DNA of 7,070 nucleotides from JBBDWZ01 sp050732575 (GTDB lineage Bacteria > Gemmatimonadota > Gemmatimonadetes > Longimicrobiales > RSA9). The notes beneath the pieces were generated by a model that was not told the origin of the DNA, made no database searches, and was given only the letters and a program-made list of their open reading frames with translations. A program made the position numbers and the translations under genes. The DNA is taken from assembly GCA_050732575.1 (NCBI GenBank), contig JBOHRF010000267.1, forward strand, positions 1-7,070. The letters are read 5' to 3'. Of the stretch, positions 6,276 through 7,070 are shown in pieces. The stretch's first letter is position 1. Each line of letters starts with the position of its first letter.

Positions 6276-7070
6276 ATGGCACCGAAGCGTAGGGCTCCCG
6301 TCCCAGCCGGCGAGACCGCGAGTGCAGGCAATGCGATCGCCAGCCGAATCGAGCGGGCACGCGCAGCAGAGCGGCGAGGAGACCCGAAGGCGGCATTGGC
6401 CGCATATCACGAGGCGCTGACTGCGCTGGGTCCGGAGTCGTTGGATCCGCGCTATGCGGATGTACTGCGTTTCATGGGCACGATTCAGCGCGATCGAGGC
6501 GAGACGGAAAACGCGCAACGTTATTACCAGTCGAGTCTGGAAGCCGCGCAACGCGCGGGTTACGTGGCCGGTATAGCGCACGCCACCAACTGGCTGGCCG
6601 TGATTGCGGTGCGGCGCGGTGAGCTGACCGATGCGGAGACGCGTTTTCAGGAGGCTGCGTTGTTGGCGGAAGGCTGCCGCGAGCACCGTCTGCTGGGCAT
6701 GGTGGAACAAAATCTGGGTGTGCTGGCCAACATACGCGGCGAGTTGGATACAGCGTTGACGCGCTATCGGCGAGCCCTGGCCGGATTCAAGGCGGCCGCA
6801 GATTTCGATATGTTGGCATCGGTCCTCAACAACATTGGTGTCCTGCAAACCGAGTTGAAGGATTGGACAGCGGCCGAGCACAACTTCAACGAAGCGCAGT
6901 CAACGGCGCTGGCTGCGGAGAACATTGCGGTGGCCAACTCGGTGGATCTGAATCGCGCGGAGTTGGAGGCTGCGCGGGCACGCTGGGAGATCGTAGAGCA
7001 AACCAGCCGGCGCGCGGGCGCGCTGGCGCGCACGCGCCAGGATCCGGTGGCCGAAGCGGAAGCATTGAAG
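6276..7070 (+). CDS. TPR-repeat protein, 3'-truncated by window edge
   Basis: The frame is open from the ATG to the last base, giving 265 visible residues with no stop. Successive 34-40-residue helical repeats carry TPR consensus positions: about 25-50 (ERRGDPKAALAAYHEAL), 60-93 (MGTIQRDRGETENAQRYYQS), 101-133 (WLAVIAVRRGELTDAETRFQ), 140-173 (LGVLANIRGELDTALTRYRR) and 180-213 (IGVLQTELKDWTAAEHNFNE), with a weaker one at about 220-253. There is no signal peptide, and the N-terminus (MAPKRRAPVPAGETA) is basic and flexible, so a cytoplasmic protein is likely. TPR arrays bind partner proteins. A C-terminal effector domain could follow beyond the edge, but none is visible. The gene lies 50 nt after the lipoprotein gene on the same strand. 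Leucine is often encoded by TTG here and in the lipoprotein gene, more so than in the mla-type genes. Confidence 0.85.
   Translation, partial: MAPKRRAPVPAGETASAGNAIASRIERARAAERRGDPKAALAAYHEALTALGPESLDPRYADVLRFMGTIQRDRGETENAQRYYQSSLEAAQRAGYVAGIAHATNWLAVIAVRRGELTDAETRFQEAALLAEGCREHRLLGMVEQNLGVLANIRGELDTALTRYRRALAGFKAAADFDMLASVLNNIGVLQTELKDWTAAEHNFNEAQSTALAAENIAVANSVDLNRAELEAARARWEIVEQTSRRAGALARTRQDPVAEAEALK

Noticed and set aside
6180..6881. 233-codon minus-strand open frame opposite the TPR gene
   Set aside because: The plus strand encodes clear TPR repeats with a ribosome site. The antisense frame spans the intergenic gap and shows no domain.
7023..7040. 8-bp GC-rich hairpin in the TPR gene
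   Set aside because: It lies within coding sequence and is explained by Ala/Arg codons. There is no sign of a terminator.

Overview
This is a GC-rich window from a Gram-negative (diderm) bacterium, read as three gene blocks. The evidence for a diderm is an Mla/MCE-type lipid transport operon (permease, ATPase, MCE protein) and a predicted lipoprotein with a clear lipobox. The phylum cannot be fixed from sequence alone. The lipoprotein's ZU5-like 'VPAGAL ... FQPHG..F.KP' pattern, next to a TPR gene, resembles from memory proteins common in Gemmatimonadota. A high-GC proteobacterium is the alternative.

Layout. (1) Positions 2-2668, + strand: the 3' part of a large ATP-binding LuxR-type (LAL/MalT-like) regulator whose P-loop end lies upstream of the window. 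(2) Positions 2669-2812: a 144-nt gap between convergent genes, almost filled by three diverged copies of a roughly 46-bp element in alternating orientation (+,-,+). The last copy supplies the stop codon of the neighbouring MCE gene. (3) Positions 5201 down to 2813, - strand: a compact mlaE-mlaF-mlaD-like operon whose two junctions are both 4-nt ATGA overlaps. (4) Positions 5202-5646: a 445-nt divergent intergenic region with no convincing gene. It holds a perfect 7-7-7 inverted repeat, a short heptamer tandem repeat and a pair of TACGTA palindromes. (5) Positions 5647-6225, + strand: a small ZU5-like lipoprotein. (6) Position 6276 to the right edge, + strand: a TPR-repeat protein that runs off the window, 50 nt behind the lipoprotein gene and probably co-transcribed with it.

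How the genes work together. MlaE, MlaF and MlaD should form an inner-membrane ABC complex that moves phospholipids or other hydrophobic molecules between the two membranes, and their order and coupling support one transcript. The LAL regulator is convergent with this operon, so its target cannot be inferred from position. The lipoprotein/TPR pair is a separate divergent unit of unknown role. No phage, CRISPR, toxin-antitoxin or secondary-metabolite system was recognised. The most unusual structure is the alternating repeat array at 2679-2816.
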